A stretch of DNA of 64,000 bases, taken from positions 17,050,001 to 17,114,000 of the forward strand of contig CM034548.1 in NCBI GenBank assembly GCA_020055645.1, given 5' to 3'. Below the pieces are notes generated by a model, which searched no databases, was not told where the DNA came from, and saw only the letters and a program-made list of their open reading frames with translations. Source of the stretch: Tomocerus qinae. Its lineage: Eukaryota > Arthropoda > Collembola > Entomobryomorpha > Tomoceridae. Below, piece after piece: positions 29,013 to 40,645 of the stretch; within the stretch, counting starts at the first letter, position 1; every line of letters starts with the position of its first letter. The translations under genes and the position numbers were made by a program.

Positions 29013-32000
29013 CGCCACACGAGTAAGAGGCATCTCTATGCACTACTACTCTGCCGCTATCTCAAAAGACCACTTCAATCCTGCTTTAAGGCTTCCTATA
29101 CTACTACATAAAGTATATAAGTACCTACCCAAGGTACACAAAAGTATGTATTAAGTCAACCATCTGTATACTATTCGTAACCACTAACCATCTTTCCTTG
29201 TATTTTCTGTAGATATTCTCTTCTCGTCCGACCATCATCTCCGCCGACCTTAACCATGCAATATTCAACTATGAGGTACTTTTATATTACAGCCCAATTC
29301 TACTGTCTTTCAGTTCTTGCCCTTTTGCCTTGACTTTGCCCAGTCTATGGCGATAAATGCAGTCTTCGTCAAACTATCTAACCCTGCCACGGAATTATAT
29401 GAGTATATAGGCCTGGAACCCTGCCCTCAACATCATGATCAGACCGTAATGGAATAGACTATTACATAAGTAGAATAATATTTTGCACATAACATTTAGA
29501 AGTTAAATATGCATATTTTACTTTTATGCACACCTCTCGAATAGAACTTGTGATTCCACAGCTATTAATATGCAATGGTAAATATATCGCCAGGACACAC
29601 GTAATGTTATGTAAATATCCACCAGTTTCTATCTGCATAATAATATTTTTATTAGACAGTCGTGTCAACTATTGTATTTATCTATCTGTACTCTATGCTT
29701 TGCCAAATGGTTATGCAAGATGGGATTTTTCTTCTCGGAAAATTTAGTCATGCAGAGCAGATACACGCATAAGTCACAATTTACAAGTTTTATGTTCAAG
29801 TTCTCTTTAAAAATTTGCACAGAAATAAATTAATGCTAATATTAAGTATGCACATAATTTAGCATTTTGAAAAGGTTCTTGTACGTACAATACCATACAA
29901 TCCATGCGTAAAATGCATACAATTACTTGTAATCATACAAATTTTTATACCCCTTATAATTTGAGGCTGTTGTAGTTAATAAAATGTACCCTTGCGGTGT
30001 TACATGTTTTAATATCTCACTAGTGATTATATTTATTCAGACATGCCCGTTTTTATTTTATGAATATTTAATTAAAATCAATGCTCTTAGACTAAATTTA
30101 AATAAATGAAAAGTTTTATTTCTTCCCCTGAAGCCTTATATTAGTAGTAAAATAAAATTACAAACATCAGTTGCAGCGTATTCAAGTTATGGTATCCCTA
30201 GCTATAGATTTTCTCTCAGTTCGATTGACAAGAATAATTTTAATATCCGCTTAGAAAATGAAATACCAATTTCAGAAAGCAGCGTCTGAGAATTGGAATT
30301 ATTCGGTTAATGATTTCTGTGTTTATTTATTTAAACGACTGTGTTGAAAAATAGATTTTGTATTGCATATGGAAAGAGTGGATTTAGTTGTTAATACAAA
30401 TAGATAAACGTGGCGAAATGGATGAAAGGACTGAGGAGTAATGTAATAAGTAGAGAGAGTATTGCATCGCATTAAAATAGTATATTGTAGATTGGAAACC
30501 ATGCTGATATGATTCAGTCGTTTGAAGCGAGAGTAGTTTACCTCCAGCAGAGCAAATCTTTCTTGACTTTATAAGGTTAGTTCTATCCAGTCAATCCGTT
30601 TGTGTCTAGGTGGGTACTTGATTCTATTTGGCTAGGTTGGTTCATATTGGGACATTGATAGAAGCCAATGTAGTTAGGTTTAGTTTGAATGTGAAAATAT
30701 CACAGTATATTGCATCCGTCGGAACGGATGCACCGGAGGTGTGGTGACATTCTGTATATCGACACAGGGAATTGTATAAGCAGATACGAGCTAATAATAT
30801 CTTGTAGCATCAACAATAAATATATCCGTGTAAGACTTCAACTTCCTCTGATTTCGTTCACTTTGGCTTCCCTACTTTCCCTACAAATCCTGTTTCTACC
30901 TCCTGCAATAAAGTCTGACTACTACTTACTGCGTACATTTTATACATTGTGTTTGCTCTGAAAAAGTGGATTAGCACTAACACCATGTGGAATACCAAAA
31001 TTGTCAATGTAAAGAATTTTGAAGCCACGAAGTTAAAAAACGGATGGGGACATTAAAATTCCATGCACACACGTAATAAAATAGGTACACATCCCACATT
31101 ATGCATACCGCAAGTGTATCTGTGTCTTCACTCACTTATGTCGATTACCACAGTACAGATAAAAATTGCTACTGATTTTATATCCATTGTGCTCTATGTG
31201 TGGTAAATACTTTTTTATGGATTTACTTCTACGCATAACTAAAGATACGGATGAATGCTTTTACGAAACTTTTTCCTCAAGATATGTCTATTGCATATAG
31301 AGTGCGAGAGGACAGGAGACTGTTTAGGATTATCCGTTTTATTTAGCTGTAACATAGAACTGCCCGACGGAATGGCTCTTACTTAAGTGACTCGGTGGTT
31401 GTATAGAGGAGAGTGTCGAGTGTTGGTAATGCGATTTTGTAGGAGAGAAGAAATGAGATGAACATATACGAGCACTTTACGTACATCCATTCATCTCCAC
31501 TCGTCCAGCCAGCACTAAGTATCCATCCCTATTTTCCGTGTCCACCACACCGATAATCTTTTTAGGACTTTTATGTAGTCTATTTTACGTGCTGGCAATT
31601 AAGCCGTAACTAACGGTATCTACAACTCTGCTCTGTGTAATGGAACCTCCTAAAACCTTTTCCTCCTCCTGCATGACTATTCTATATAGGAAACGTATTA
31701 ATGTCTCTAAACAGCTACCAACTATTTATCTAGCCATGACTCTTCCGACATATTATTATAGTACTATTTCCTCACTACAAGATAAAAAGCTTCGATAAGA
31801 TTACTTTCTCTCAAGTCATACTTAACATTGGCTTATCGCTGAACTGCAGCCTTTTATTTTAAACCTTCCTCTTCGTCACTCTCTACAGTTGTTGACTAAA
31901 ATGACTAGGTACAAGGATCGCAATCTTAGGATTCTCCTATTGACCACTCAATTTGTGGGAATAATATTTAGACTTTTGATATTGCCGTTACAAGAGTTTT

Positions 32001-35000
32001 TGCTTTAGAGCCCATTAATGTCTCAAGATTTGAAAACACAATAAAACGTGTGAGTTATAGCTATAGAGATGAGCCATGGACAAATTTTAGCATTTATTGT
32101 CACAGATAAGGACAGACTACCCATTTTTATGGTATCAAAACGTAACCTTTGGAAAGTCCATAAAGGAAGTTATTTTAATCACAAAGGTTTCTCAGAAGTG
32201 GAGTTGATGTTGTTTGTATTATCAAGCTGTGCAATGCCGACGAGATGATCGGACTCGAAAATCCCAGCGAAAACCGCAGTAGAGGAAAGCAATAGCCGAT
32301 AGTGATAGAGTGAATAAAAGAGAAATATCTTCCCAAGTTCACAGCAAACATAAAGAGTTACTCTCAGCTAACTGGACCCCTGGATCTTTAATGGTCTCCT
32401 TGTCACTTCTCTGTAACTCTGACAGCCTGGCACCGTATCCTATCCACTCACTCTTCCCACATAAATCTACCTGCAGTCTCTTTATTATAATACCTACAGC
32501 TACGCTTTCAGATTTATTCTACACCCTTACCCCTAAATAAATGCTACCATATAACACATTATTTCATATTACACTATATTATGTTTGGAAACATTGTCAG
32601 AAAACTGCAGCCTTTATTGTACTCTACTTTGACAGAACGAACTATATTTATCAACTATAAGTATCAGCATTAGCAACAACAACTTAGTATATGTATAGAT
32701 ATATATAAGTATATCAATTCATAGTAATCTATATAAGCATCACATCATAGTTTAGGGCATGCACTAAGATACCTCCCATATAGCAAGATCATTTCGGTTG
32801 GACAACAGCGAAGATGACAAAATATTTTATTGCCTTTGCACTTACGATGAATACAATCAAGTGGAATCCGTCTCAAAGCAATTTGGAGATAAGTTTTAGT
32901 CTATACACATACAGCTTAGTTATTTACGACAGAATTTTTATGTATATATGAACACCGTAACTCGATAATAGGACGAAAATAAAAAAAACTGTCAAATTGT
33001 CAATAGTTCTCATGCTGGGTATTTTTGCATATAATTCCCATGATGGAAATTATAGTTGACCCTGGTTAACTGTTTGTACTGCATGCAACGTAATCTATAA
33101 GGCGTTTACTTCTCCCATGCAGTTTTAAGCATGAGAATCAGTATCGATAAAATCGTTTAGTTGTACAGTCCAGTTATTCTATTCATCTAATAGCAAATAG
33201 ATATATTTTTACTTTCTTTGACAATGTCTACCATTTAGGAGGACTGGGAGATGTGATGTGAATATGATGTGATGCGATTCAAGTTATTTCTACTACAGTT
33301 CTTTATTGAAAACTAGTGGAGCAACCAAAATAACTGACAAACTTGAAAAGACTGGCTGTATAAAATGTGTTTGTGCAGTCCTTATGCATAGTGCACTGCT
33401 CTCCAACTAACTCGACTTATGTCAGCTCAATAACAGTATAGAGTATCGTTAGCTACTTTGGCTGAATACTTTCTTCACTCTCAAGAACTTTTGCTCTTTT
33501 ATTACCTTTCTATCTCTATGAGCAGCTTGTTCATCACGAAACTTTGTACACTTGCACTTGCCTTCACTTCAAATTGTCAATAATACCATTTACTATGACA
33601 CGCAGATACTCTGTTATTTGCTTACTTTTCTCCCACTTTATACTACATCCTTTGAGAAGTGTCTATACGTTTGTGTAGATATACCAAATAGCTAGCTTCC
33701 TATTACGACTATTACGACTCAATACTAAAGTGTATATAGTATCATACTAGAATGTAATTTCAAACCAACTCAACTGACACATTCGACATTCACGATTACT
33801 GTTAAGCAAACAATCTGCTCCTTTGAATCGGATTTCACATCTTTTCTCAAATTCTCATCCACATCAGTTTCTCATAAACTTCCGAGAAAACTTTTTCTTT
33901 GTTGTAACCAACCATTATTTGAAAGAGGGTTTTTATACGGAGACTTGGCTTAAATCATGTCGGATTTGCACTATTTAATTTTAATTTGGCATCCAACTGG
34001 TACCTACAACTTAAATTTAGTTATACATTTACAACTACTCAATTTACTTTAATGGCAATCAGATTTAAATTTCATGAATCAAAACAATGGAATTGCTTTG
34101 CAATTCTTAAAAGATTAATTCCTTAGTATTTTTGGCAGCATTTTTTAAGATCACATTCTCCAAACTTCCTTGGGTTAAAATATTGTTTTTCTGTTAGAAA
34201 GAATAAGTATATTAACTAAAAAGATCTTGTTAGTAATACATCATTTCAAAAAGAAATTATTTATCGGTCCATGAGTTTATGCCCTGTACTTAGGAGGCTC
34301 GTTTCTTGTACATTAAATAGGATGACTAGGAGGGTATTGAAAGATTCGGATGCTCATGAATGAGAGGAAGGAGACTCAGTCAGTGTTATGTACACAGTAG
34401 TTTGTCGTAGATAACCACTTTTACATTACACACTAGAGTCAATATACCGAACTGAGCAAACACTAACTGGATAAAATAAAGATGGGGGTGAAAAGTAGGG
34501 GTACTACATGAGAACTTCATTGTCTCTAGAAATCCATATCCTCCTATTCACCATCTTCTCAGTTACTGATTTCTAAAACCTTGCTACCAATGCATATTTA
34601 CTTTACTGCCGCACTGACTTAATTAACCATCCCGTATTTGAAATTGAAATCCTTTTTTAACAATGAGATTTCATGGCAAGAAAATTTGTCATCTAAGTAT
34701 CATGAGCTTTTAGGGATGTCTAAATTAGAGCTGAGCTAAATTTTTCACACTGTATAGTAATTTTTATTAGCTATAAACTAATAATTACATATCTAAGTAA
34801 ATTAATAATGAAAATTTAAGAAAAACATGAAATGTGAATGAAATTAATGCTCAAGGTAGACACGAATAGTTATTTTATCATATCCTTTTCATATTTGTCA
34901 ATTTTAAGTTGTTATTTTTACGGAATGAAATTATGTGTACCATTTAATATGTAACCATTATCACTCTTTTTTCATTTAAATTACATTATTACATTTATAC

Positions 35001-35850
35001 CGTAAATTTTATCCATTTTGGAGATGGAAATTCGAAAGTTAGTTAATTTGCATGTTTCATAACACTTATACTATGAATATCTCCATTTAACTCTATTTTC
35101 GAAGAAAAAAATAGCTCCACATTTTATATTTAGTGTGCAAACTTATGTATCGTAGTTAAATCGTGTACAGTTATTTACTTTACTCAGCATAATTTCTCAG
35201 TTGATAAGAAAATGTTTCTACTACCTCCTGATGTTTGTTTTACATTTATTAATAGCAGTTTGAATATGTTTACAATACATACTATACTTATCAGTTAACC
35301 TTATAAAGTATGCAGATGAGTGAGATTAATTTACTATATACACACTACACATCCCTGTACATGCCGAATAAAAGTTTCCTCTGTAAGGTGTTCATTATAC
35401 TTTCAACTAGTAAACTGCTATCGTAAGAAGCAATTTGATGAAGGGAAAATGAAGAAAGCTATTCATCGCTGGAAGGGAAATAAGTAACCCTCATTGCCTC
35501 TATTATTATTGCTCCTTTTGTATTTTATTTTCCCTTTGTTTGTTTGGAGTAAAATTGTCGTCGCCTACTGATGTGCATTTTCGAGATGTTATAATATATT
35601 CTCCCATAGTTACGTAATTACTGTATGAGGGTATTAGTAAATAAGTTCCAAGATTTATCATTTTCTTTGGATTTTAAAATAAAGACTTTTAATCGTTTCA
35701 TTATTTCAGAGAATTGTACTTTATAATTATTTAATCTGTGTTTTGTATTTTGTCACCTATAACTAAGCAAATTATTGATGGATAGTAACACAGTATTGCT
35801 TTATTTTTACTATGATTTTTCTGTTCGTCATGCCATAAAGAAAGAATGAA
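29013..35850. other. Gene-free AT-rich stretch
   Basis: No supported gene. Short frames (for example 30710-30961 and 32310-32540) are not distinguishable from chance. One ATTATGCAT motif lies at 31098-31106. A duplicated ATTACGACT sits near 33703-33720. No other repeat or signal was noticed. Confidence 0.55.
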
Positions 35851-35862
35851 TGAGCCTGATTC

Positions 35863-36102
35863 CAGTACCGTATTTAGAAGTCGATTTCGGAGGGGGCAAT
35901 GATATCATAGAACATTATATATTAGGCATAATCGCGAAAAATTTTGACTTATTTTGTCTAAAATGAGTCAAAAATAGCCTAAAAATCACATTAAAACGCG
36001 CGAAGCGCAAAATTTTTTGGTATTTTGAGAAAAAATTTCCCTTTTCTTGGATTTCGGGGGGGGGGGCATTTGCCCCCAATGCCCCCCCTCAATACAGCCT
36101 TG
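35863..36102. mobile_element. Non-autonomous hAT-like DNA element (MITE candidate)
   Basis: A roughly 240-bp segment starts CAGTACCGTATTTAG and ends with a sequence whose reverse complement is CAAGGCTGTATTGAG. The two ends therefore match imperfectly as terminal inverted repeats. It is flanked by an exact direct repeat of 8 bp, CCTGATTC (35855-35862 and 36103-36110), which extends to 10 identical bases. An 8-bp target duplication with CA...TG ends is typical of hAT-superfamily elements. The inside holds AT-rich DNA, a GCGCGAAGCGC motif and runs of G and C near 36055-36088. It has no transposase frame; the small frames within it are incidental. Confidence 0.65.
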
Positions 36103-36110
36103 CCTGATTC

Positions 36111-36564
36111 CCTTAACAGTAACCACAAAGATACTAAATCTGCTTATGCATATTTGTCCAGAGTGATAAAAGATATTTTTCACGAAGAATGTGTATTAGA
36201 TATACAATGAACTAAATGATATTATCTTATGCACTTTATAAACAACTGTATTTCGGCCGTTACGATATATCGTGATATTAGTATGCACGGAGAGTCCTAC
36301 TACTGGGAAAACTTCGCCCATTAAACACGCCATTAATTAACATTTGTATTCATAATGGGAATTGCTCGGCATCATAAATGAGGAAGGTCTTAAAGAGGAA
36401 CATGGCAATTGTAGTACATCACATTGTAAAATCTGTGAATTTAGTCCAATATGATAGGGGGCATTCATGACGCGTAGGTTAACGTCTTTATTAATAGAAT
36501 GTCAGAGACTTACGAGGTGCGAAATCAATGGCTTATGATTTGCTAAGATTTTGGCTATTTATTA
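36111..36564. other. Short gene-free spacer
   Basis: AT-rich DNA between two small transposon-like elements. I see no coding frame or signal here. Confidence 0.5.
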
Positions 36565-36837
36565 ACAGGGTGATAAAAATCTAAAAAATCGCTTATTACG
36601 TATTAATACTATTTATGTAGTAATACAACTTGATAGGACCCCGAGCAGTAAATTTGACTAGGGCCCTGCAAAAGTTAGGGCCGGCTGTAGTTACGTGTCC
36701 GGTTGCAATGCTAACGAGTTGCCTATTCCAGTTATGTCGTCAAAGTCGTCATGTTATGTTGTCTCCTTCGGTTAAAAAAGTTCGACTCTATAGGAGTGCC
36801 CATGAGTAGTTCTTGTAAAAATGATTAGGCACCCTGT
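36565..36837. mobile_element. Possible small DNA element with ACAGGGTG ends
   Basis: The octamer ACAGGGTG at 36565-36572 recurs inverted as CACCCTGT at 36830-36837, bounding about 273 bp. Ends beginning (T)ACAGGGTG are common in Tc1/mariner-type miniature elements, and a TA follows the right end, although the left end is preceded by TA only if shifted by one base. A GC-rich, older-looking remnant (GGGCCCTGCAAAAGTTAGGG and GGCCGGC) lies inside at about 36660-36690. No transposase frame is present. Eight-base ends can occur by chance, so this is tentative. Confidence 0.35.
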
Positions 36838-37421
36838 ATACGATCACACTTTCTGTCTGCCTGGAAATCTGTACGATAACGTTCAAGCGATTTGAACTAG
36901 GCTGATCAAATTTTCAGGGTTCCTGAGTAATTGATACTTTAGTCAGAAATTACTGCTAAATTACAGTGAAGTGAACTACTACCCCTTGCCCACCAATTGA
37001 GAAATCGTGAAGACGTTAATACGCTGCGTTACGCTCACTGACCAAGTCCCAAATATGAATTAATCACTAACTTGTTAATATCAATTATTTCATACAATTT
37101 AAGGTGCTTAATTCACATTAATTTTCTGCATTTATTGCATTGATTGTTTTGTGTGCCACCTGCCACTACACGACTGGATTAAAGTACACCAGTATGTACT
37201 TATACTAAATACTGCACAATGCTATGAATGTAAGGAAAATTCAATCTTCCGATGGAATGATTTACCAGAAGTCTCTGTCTGACTCTCGCTTGATCTGAAA
37301 GATAAAAGATATTTTGAATTTGAATTTGGACTTTGTTAAACTGGAATTGGCCAGTCAGAAATTCAATTTTAAATTTTTTTGAGAAAACCCTATTAGAAAT
37401 CGTACATGACGTAAACGTAAG
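36838..37421 (+). promoter_or_regulatory. 5' flank of the Tudor-domain gene
   Basis: This gene-free stretch lies directly before the Tudor gene start and must hold its promoter or leader unless there is a further 5' exon. I cannot identify a specific core promoter element. An in-frame TGA lies 15 nt before the ATG at 37422. Confidence 0.35.
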
Positions 37422-40376
37422 ATGTCCGTCACCGAAAAATTTGTTCCCAGCGCAAACGCGTGTGCGAAAAGTGCTGATGTTGACAACTTTGAGAGGACAA
37501 CAGAAAATTCGTGTTTAACTGGAGAAGGTCAGCACATTTTTACTACTGCTACCATGGAGATTAAAAATATATCCGAAAATGGAAAAAGTAAGAACACAAA
37601 TTTATATCAAAATGTTTTCTGCTCTTTCTCAATGCGAACCTGTAATTGTGAGAAACATCTGTTGCACTGAAATTTTTGTGTTTTGAAAAAAACTTGATTG
37701 AAAAAAAAATTTCTCAGTTTTAGAATTAGAAAGCAACAGAAAATATTTTTTACAATTTCAAATTGGGAATCAGCTGATGTTCAAGTTTTGGTGTGTTTGT
37801 GCATGTGCTCGAGCTAGTAGGATTAGGTCAAATGTATAGGAGAAATGCGCCGAGCATTGATTACTCCATTTTGGGGCAACCGATTTCAAAATGTAGCATC
37901 TCAAAAAAGAAAGTTCTACATAACCAGTCGTAGCCTTATTTTCTTTCATTTCATACAACAGAGAACGAGATGCTTACATCTGTTTCTCATGCTTTTCTCA
38001 CAGCGTAAACGGTATTTAAGTTCTGAAATGTATTGAAAAAAATGTCATGGTTGGCTAGGTGAAAATATATGGTCCACGTTTTAAAAAATCGGACAAGTTT
38101 CTATTCCCCCTGAGAAATATAATCTGTGCCTCTACTATATAGACAATGTTATAAGACTCATAAAAAATGTCTAATTTTCTTTAAAACCAGGTTTCAGTGC
38201 TCCTTTCCGGAAGATAGAAACGACTACATCAGTACAAGATGCCCCGCTCTACATTAAAGGAGATTTGGCGAAGGTAAAGTTACGCAACCCGAAAAGCTAT
38301 GAGTCCTCCTTAACGACCCTGGATTTTATTGTATGTGACGATGAAACTCTTCGGAATAAAAACATTATTAAAGAAGTGGATGAACTGTACCGTCAGATCT
38401 GTCATGAAATGTTAGAATCTGACTTGATCTTATCGGGAAATGTTGCTGTGACTTTGAACAAAACTACCAATCAATACTGTCGAGTCAGAATTCTGGGCAA
38501 CTTTGTTTCAACAAAAAAGGAAATTTATTGCAAGTTACTGGACGATTTTGGTGAACTACGAGTAAATGCAGACTCTCTTTTGAAATTGGCCAACTGTTAC
38601 GGAAAAGTGCCTCCAAAAGTCCAAAAAGTTCGATTGGAACATTTAAAACACTACGATGATTGCGTGGCTTTGAAGTCGGTACTTTTGAAGCGATTATCAA
38701 AAAAATCTAATCCTGGAAACTCGAAGAAATTTCTTATAGAATTTACTGGATTCGTCGATGAGAACGGAATCCCCCTTGGCTATTTGAAGGACGATGAATC
38801 CAGCGGAGAATCCATCAACCGAAGCGTAATGACTAAGATTCTGGAGATGTGCGATGAAAATATGTTTTCAAAAATCGGCGATATTATTGACAACTTGAAT
38901 GTGACTCACATGCTTCCATCTGGGCACACCTACTTACAAAATAAACAGTCGCCGATGTACAAACACTTAGAGTCACTGCTGGGATTATTTCCACTACGGA
39001 AAGACGAACTTGTAACAATGGAGAAAAGAGACGTGACTTTTGAAGATTTTTATCTTACTGAGGATTCCAATGGTCAAGTGTGCCGAGTTGAAGTAATTCC
39101 ACCGCAATATACTTTTGAAACATATGACTACACCAACGGCGTATGTGTCGATTTTACTGACCGAGGAGATCGCCCTCTGAAACCTGTTCCTTTTGCTAAA
39201 CTGTATTTAGCCTCAGACTTGGACCCGATTCTCGGCCAACTTCCCCGACAATGTTACCAAGTGAAGTTGTTCAGAGTGCCGCTCTTCAAACCAGTGAAAC
39301 TACACAGAGTCCGAAATCTTTTACCTCCAGATGAATTATTCACCGCAGTTGCAGCAGGAATAGAGGTCGAAAACGGCTTCGAGATTTTCAGCGTAGAATT
39401 GTACAATGAAAAGACTTCGAAATTTCATGTTAAAGAAATTGAAGAAGGAGGTCACAAAATGATAATTGGAATGAGAAATAGCGTGAACGCTGAATTCCTG
39501 AAAATCGATTCCGACGAAAAGAGACTTCCCATGTGCTTCACAACTTTGCAACCTCTGCAAGTTACTCGCAATTTCCTAAATTTCGTCCCGGAGAATCCAG
39601 TTTACAAAATAGGGAAAAGAGTGAATGTGTTCATCGAATCCGTTTACTCTTACAGAGATTTCATTGTTATCAGCAAGAAAAGTCTGCAACAACGAAAGGC
39701 CTTGGAAATCTTTCTCCAGGATTATAGGAAAGACTCTCCTGACCGGGATTGGATGCTAGTGAGTAAAAGATATACCCAACACCACCCAAATACGATTTAC
39801 GTAGTCCCAATGAACACGGATACCAAAACGATATGCCGGGCTGTCGTCGTCGAGGGCAGAATCGATCCTAAAATATTGAACGAGGGGATGAATGAACTCG
39901 TCCAAGTCTATCTTATGGACTATGCAATTTTCCAAGTTGTGGCCGTTGGCGATTTGGACATCATGTGCTTGCCCCAATACTGTAAGATGCCCCCTTTGGC
40001 AGTTGCCGCTTCCATCCGCAAGAAAAAATGGGAAAGGAAGACACAAAAGACGTTTTCAGATTTCCAAGCAATGACCGAAACCTTCGTCAAAATCAAAGTT
40101 AGAGGTGCTTCACTCGAATCTGGAAAGCGCATGCGGCTCAACGTGACTTTTGTGAACTACAAGAAATCGAAATCTAACAAGGATGATGAAAATCCTTCTC
40201 TTTCTCAACTCGAATCTAGCAAAGATGACAACAATCCTTCTCTTTCTCAACTAGAATCTAGCAAGGATGACGAAAATACTTCTCTTTCTCAACTCGAATC
40301 TAGCAAGGATGACGAAAATCCTTCTCTTTCTCAACACGAATGCAGCAAGGATGACGAAAATCCTTCTCTTTCGTAA
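37422..40376 (+). CDS. Multi-Tudor-domain protein (two coding exons, 783 aa)
   Basis: Exons 37422-37587 and 38191-40376 join in frame. The donor is AAA|GTAAGA, the acceptor is AAAACCAG, and the phase-1 junction makes Ser56. An in-frame TGA precedes the ATG. Three extended Tudor modules are visible. Module 1 spans about residues 83-215 (YCRVRIL, LLDDFGELR, PPKVQKVRL). Module 2 spans about 320-420 (CRVEVIPP, VCVDFTDRGD, LPRQCYQVKL). Module 3 spans about 528-664 (VNVFIESVYSYRDFIV, VQVYLMDYAIFQVV, LPQYCKMPPL). The family generally binds methylarginine in Piwi-class proteins and scaffolds germ granules and the piRNA pathway. The usual DYGN signature is altered in all three modules (DFGE, DRGD, DYAI), so methylarginine binding may be weak or lost. 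The tail carries 14-residue repeats. I cannot assign a specific orthologue. Germline expression is inferred from the family. Confidence 0.88.
37588..38190 (+). other. Intron of the Tudor-domain gene
   Basis: A 603-bp intron from GTAAGA to AAAACCAG in phase 1. Both flanking exons are open right up to these sites, and joining them preserves the frame. An alternative acceptor (TTTCTCAG at about 37719) exists but would require a further exon, for which I see no evidence. The ends of overlapping short frames inside are incidental. Confidence 0.8.
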
Positions 40377-40424
40377 CTCGAATCTAGCAAGCATAACGAT
40401 AATCTTTCTCTTTTTATTAATATT
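40173..40424 (+). repeat. 42-bp coding minisatellite crossing the Tudor gene stop codon
   Basis: Six units of exactly 42 bp start at 40173, 40215, 40257, 40299, 40341 and 40383. In frame they encode a 14-residue repeat of the type SSKDDENPSLSQLE, giving an acidic, Ser-rich tail. The reading frame stops at the end of unit five, where TAA (40374-40376) stands in place of the CAA (Gln) found in units one to four. The sixth unit continues beyond the stop in recognisable but diverged form, so it is now untranslated. Confidence 0.95.
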
Positions 40425-40645
40425 CTATCTGTTATTATTCTATAGTAATTATTTCTAAACTGTAATTTCTTTAAACTAGCTATTTCTATACTATAATTCC
40501 ATTTTAAACAAGTCTTCTGAGCATTTAATACCCAGGGGCAATGACAACCATGGGTAACGACGCGTGTATTTAAAGGTATGCCACTTAAGGTTTGCTTGGA
40601 TGTCATTAGTCAGTAAATCACGTGTTTTCATCTGTAAATAATAAA
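40377..40645 (+). promoter_or_regulatory. 3' untranslated region and poly(A) signal of the Tudor gene
   Basis: After the TAA stop, AT-rich sequence leads to an AATAAA hexamer at 40640-40645, about 264 bp downstream, a plausible polyadenylation signal. The first 48 bases are the decayed sixth copy of the coding minisatellite. Confidence 0.55.

Noticed and set aside
35986-36210. Two opposed frames of 61-65 codons with a Pro/Gly run
   Set aside because: They lie inside the hAT-like element, and the Pro/Gly run is just the G and C homopolymers near 36055-36088.
38485-40141. Several minus-strand and off-frame open frames of 62-96 codons overlapping the Tudor gene
   Set aside because: They are shadows of a long real coding exon. 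None has a domain, and the plus-strand frame shows clear Tudor motifs.
40267-40606. Off-frame repetitive products over the 42-bp minisatellite (63 codons plus, 91 codons minus)
   Set aside because: The 42-bp period is divisible by three, so every frame repeats cleanly. Only the Tudor frame continues from a domain-bearing protein.
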